A stretch of DNA of 6,280 nucleotides from the NCBI GenBank assembly GCA_026193295.1, contig JAPHSB010000011.1:1-6280 (forward strand), written 5' to 3'. Within the stretch, counting starts at the first letter, position 1. The number at the start of each line of letters is the position of its first letter. This stretch comes from Lysobacterales bacterium (GTDB lineage: Bacteria; Pseudomonadota; Gammaproteobacteria; Xanthomonadales; SZUA-36). Both the position numbers and the translations under genes were made by a program. Below, one piece after another: positions 5,421-6,280 of the stretch. The notes beneath the pieces are model-generated. The model had not been told where the DNA came from. It searched no databases and was given only the letters and a program-made list of their open reading frames with translations.

Positions 5421-5582
5421 TTTGAACGTCTCTCCTCGCTCTAATGCGCTGTCTGCGACCCCCTTGGCACACAGCGGCAGTTTGGCAGCCACGCATGTTG
5501 GAGCCACGCGATGGCTTTACGACGTTCAAAATCCCTTTGATCCCTGTCGGTGCGCAAATCCTGAATGAAGGCTCAGGTTGCG
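5421..5582 (-). promoter_or_regulatory. Structured 5' leader with 10-bp closing helix abutting the start codon
   Basis: Read as the minus-strand transcript, four helices can be drawn. First is a hairpin at 5553-5582: CGCAA/TTGCG plus CCTGA/TCAGG, with a 2-nt bulge and an 8-nt loop. Second is a perfect 10-bp pairing between 5521-5530 and 5421-5430 (GACGTTCAAA and its complement), whose 3' arm ends directly before the GTG start. Inside that helix lie AGCCA/TGGCT with a 5-nt loop (5502-5516) and CGCTGT/ACAGCG (5447-5452 with 5471-5476). The outcome resembles a multi-helix junction closed by one long helix, with the ribosome-binding site just inside it. A translational switch or autoregulatory leader is inferred. 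No known riboswitch or T-box consensus was recognised. Alternatively the repeat could mark a short mobile element; no target duplication is seen. Confidence 0.4.
5432..5437 (-). promoter_or_regulatory. Shine-Dalgarno GAGGAG of the 218-aa gene
   Basis: GAGGAG on the minus strand lies 11 bases before the GTG at 5420. This decides the start: the longer reading from the ATG at 5507 has no comparable site. The spacer between this site and the GTG contains one arm of a perfect 10-bp inverted repeat (5421-5430), so pairing there would block ribosome access. Confidence 0.65.
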
Positions 5583-5728
5583 TTCTTAGCTTCCTGTTCT
5601 GCCCAAAAGCAGCAATACAATGAGTAGTACCATACGGCAACAGAAAAGTTGGAAGGACATCCGGCTTTCTGCTGCGAAGTCGCGTTTACACGGCAACCCC
5701 TTTAAACTCAATATACCACAGGTTGACC

Positions 5729-5757
5729 AAAATACAACGACATTTGGCTAAAGTCAA
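5729..5757 (-). promoter_or_regulatory. Candidate sigma70 promoter for the 218-aa gene
   Basis: On the minus strand TTGACT (5752-5757) and TATTTT (5729-5734) are separated by exactly 17 nt, matching consensus at five and four of six bases. A second possible -10, TGGTATATT (5710-5718 on the + strand coordinates), lies just downstream and is an extended type. Either would give a leader of roughly 280-300 nt carrying all of the stem-loops described. Confidence 0.4.
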
Positions 5758-5761
5758 TTAT

Positions 5762-6280
5762 ATGAAAGTACTTGTATCCGCAGGATTTATTTACTTTTAT
5801 TTTTCTCTAATAGCCCACGCAGCTCAAGATCCTTCCATCAGCGACCGCTACATCGCCATCGCCATACAAGGCGATCTGCAAGCCGCCGGCTCACTACTGG
5901 ACGAAGTCGATGCTACCAGCCCCGCCGCTGACCGGGAGCTGGTCGAGCAGTTTCGGCAGCGCTTCATCGCGAGGTCGGAGCCTCACCTGGACGTATCGGG
6001 CAACGCCTTTGTCGACAGCATCATCACCCTATACCGCGACTATTGGGTCCGCGCGCTGCTGCCGCTAACCGTTCAGCCAAATGTTGCCGGCACATTGGAG
6101 ACGGCGCTGGCTGAGTCGCTTCGACTCCATGGCGGGCGCAGCATGGACTTTGTTTCCCCGGATGACCCCTACGCTGTGCTGCAGCAGGCCCTGGAGGCGC
6201 AAGGCATGCGTGCGGTCGTGGGACCGGCTCCGCCGCTGCAGGATCTGTTGATCTGGAAAAGCCAAACCGAGCGGCAATAC
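5762..6280 (+). CDS. Exported protein of unknown function, 3'-truncated (first 173 residues)
   Basis: The frame begins at ATG 5762 and runs without a stop to the right edge, so the C-terminus is missing. Residues 1-20 (MKVLVSAGFIYFYFSLIAHA) form a typical Sec signal peptide with an AHA cleavage site before A21. The mature part is alpha-helical in appearance: SDRYIAIAIQGDLQAAGSLLDEVD (27-50), a charged helix RELVEQFRQRF (58-68), YRDYWVRALL (91-100), and a last visible segment PPLQDLLIWKSQTERQY (157-173). This layout reminds me of poorly described exported proteins whose later part carries a histidine-rich, peptidase-like motif. That part is outside the window and the link is recall only. No clear Shine-Dalgarno precedes the ATG. 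Candidate promoter pieces are TTTACA at 5685-5690 and TTGACC at 5723-5728, neither with a convincing -10. The codons for the signal peptide are A+T-rich compared with the rest. The overlapping minus-strand frame 6065-6277 is a shadow. Confidence 0.78.
   Translation, partial: MKVLVSAGFIYFYFSLIAHAAQDPSISDRYIAIAIQGDLQAAGSLLDEVDATSPAADRELVEQFRQRFIARSEPHLDVSGNAFVDSIITLYRDYWVRALLPLTVQPNVAGTLETALAESLRLHGGRSMDFVSPDDPYAVLQQALEAQGMRAVVGPAPPLQDLLIWKSQTERQY

Larger units (their letters stand above)
5421..5761. other. 341-nt divergent intergenic region
   Basis: This gap separates the minus-strand 218-aa gene from the + strand exported-protein gene. The half nearest the 218-aa gene holds its ribosome-binding site and the stem-loop-rich leader, including an AGCCACGC direct repeat (5487-5494 and 5502-5509, 15-nt period). 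The half nearest the exported-protein gene, about 5700-5761, is A+T-rich and holds promoter-like hexamers in both directions. A 43-codon + strand frame (5620-5751) lacks a ribosome-binding site and is not annotated as a gene. No tRNA or insertion sequence was seen. Confidence 0.6.

Noticed and set aside
5421..5507. An N-terminal extension of the 218-aa protein from an ATG at 5507
   Set aside because: The GTG at 5420 has a GAGGAG site and starts directly at the membrane helix; the extension adds 29 residues of no clear character and would place the leader stems in coding sequence.
5421..5530. A 110-bp miniature transposable element bounded by the 10-bp inverted repeats
   Set aside because: No target-site duplication flanks the repeats, and the interval contains the gene's own ribosome-binding site, so an RNA helix is the simpler reading; a genome-wide copy count would settle it.
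1..6280. CRISPR arrays, tRNA or rRNA genes, insertion sequences
   Set aside because: No spaced repeat series, no cloverleaf-like gene, and no transposase fragment were seen on either strand.

Overview
The window reads as chromosomal DNA from a GC-rich proteobacterium, most likely a gammaproteobacterium or possibly a betaproteobacterium. The support is the high G+C coding sequence, a RimO of the proteobacterial length (440 aa), an RsmC-type 16S rRNA methyltransferase, and a Gram-negative lipoprotein signal. The genus cannot be fixed from the sequence alone.

Left block, + strand, 1-4084: a tightly packed series of five genes. It starts with the C-terminal part of a cation diffusion facilitator (CDF) metal transporter of the ZnT9-like branch, cut by the left edge. 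This overlaps rimO (ribosomal protein S12 methylthiotransferase) by 8 nt. An RsmC-like rRNA guanine-N2 methyltransferase follows after 22 nt. That gene overlaps a small outer-membrane-type lipoprotein gene by 4 nt (ATGA). After 60 nt comes a divergent SRAP/YedK-family gene, whose product is expected to handle abasic sites in DNA. The two ribosome-modification genes side by side suggest co-expression of enzymes acting on the small subunit.

Boundary, 4055-4125: the SRAP gene converges on a minus-strand gene. The junction holds a perfect 12-bp stem-loop, a 7-bp stem-loop, and a third arm that can pair alternatively with the first. This is probably a termination or 3'-end structure.

Right block, minus strand, 4111-5420: two unrecognised genes encode proteins with one N-terminal membrane segment and a long charged tail (132 and 218 aa). 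Each has a clear Shine-Dalgarno. The 218-aa protein carries a PWGW motif twice, once internally and once as its last four residues. The 5' leader of its gene has a perfect 10-bp inverted repeat. One arm of it fills the space between the ribosome-binding site and the GTG start, and further hairpins lie inside and outside the helix. This is the best candidate here for an undescribed regulatory element.

Right edge, + strand, 5762-6280: the first 173 codons of an exported protein with a signal peptide, open to the window edge. It diverges from the 218-aa gene. An A+T-rich stretch between them holds promoter-like sequences facing both ways.
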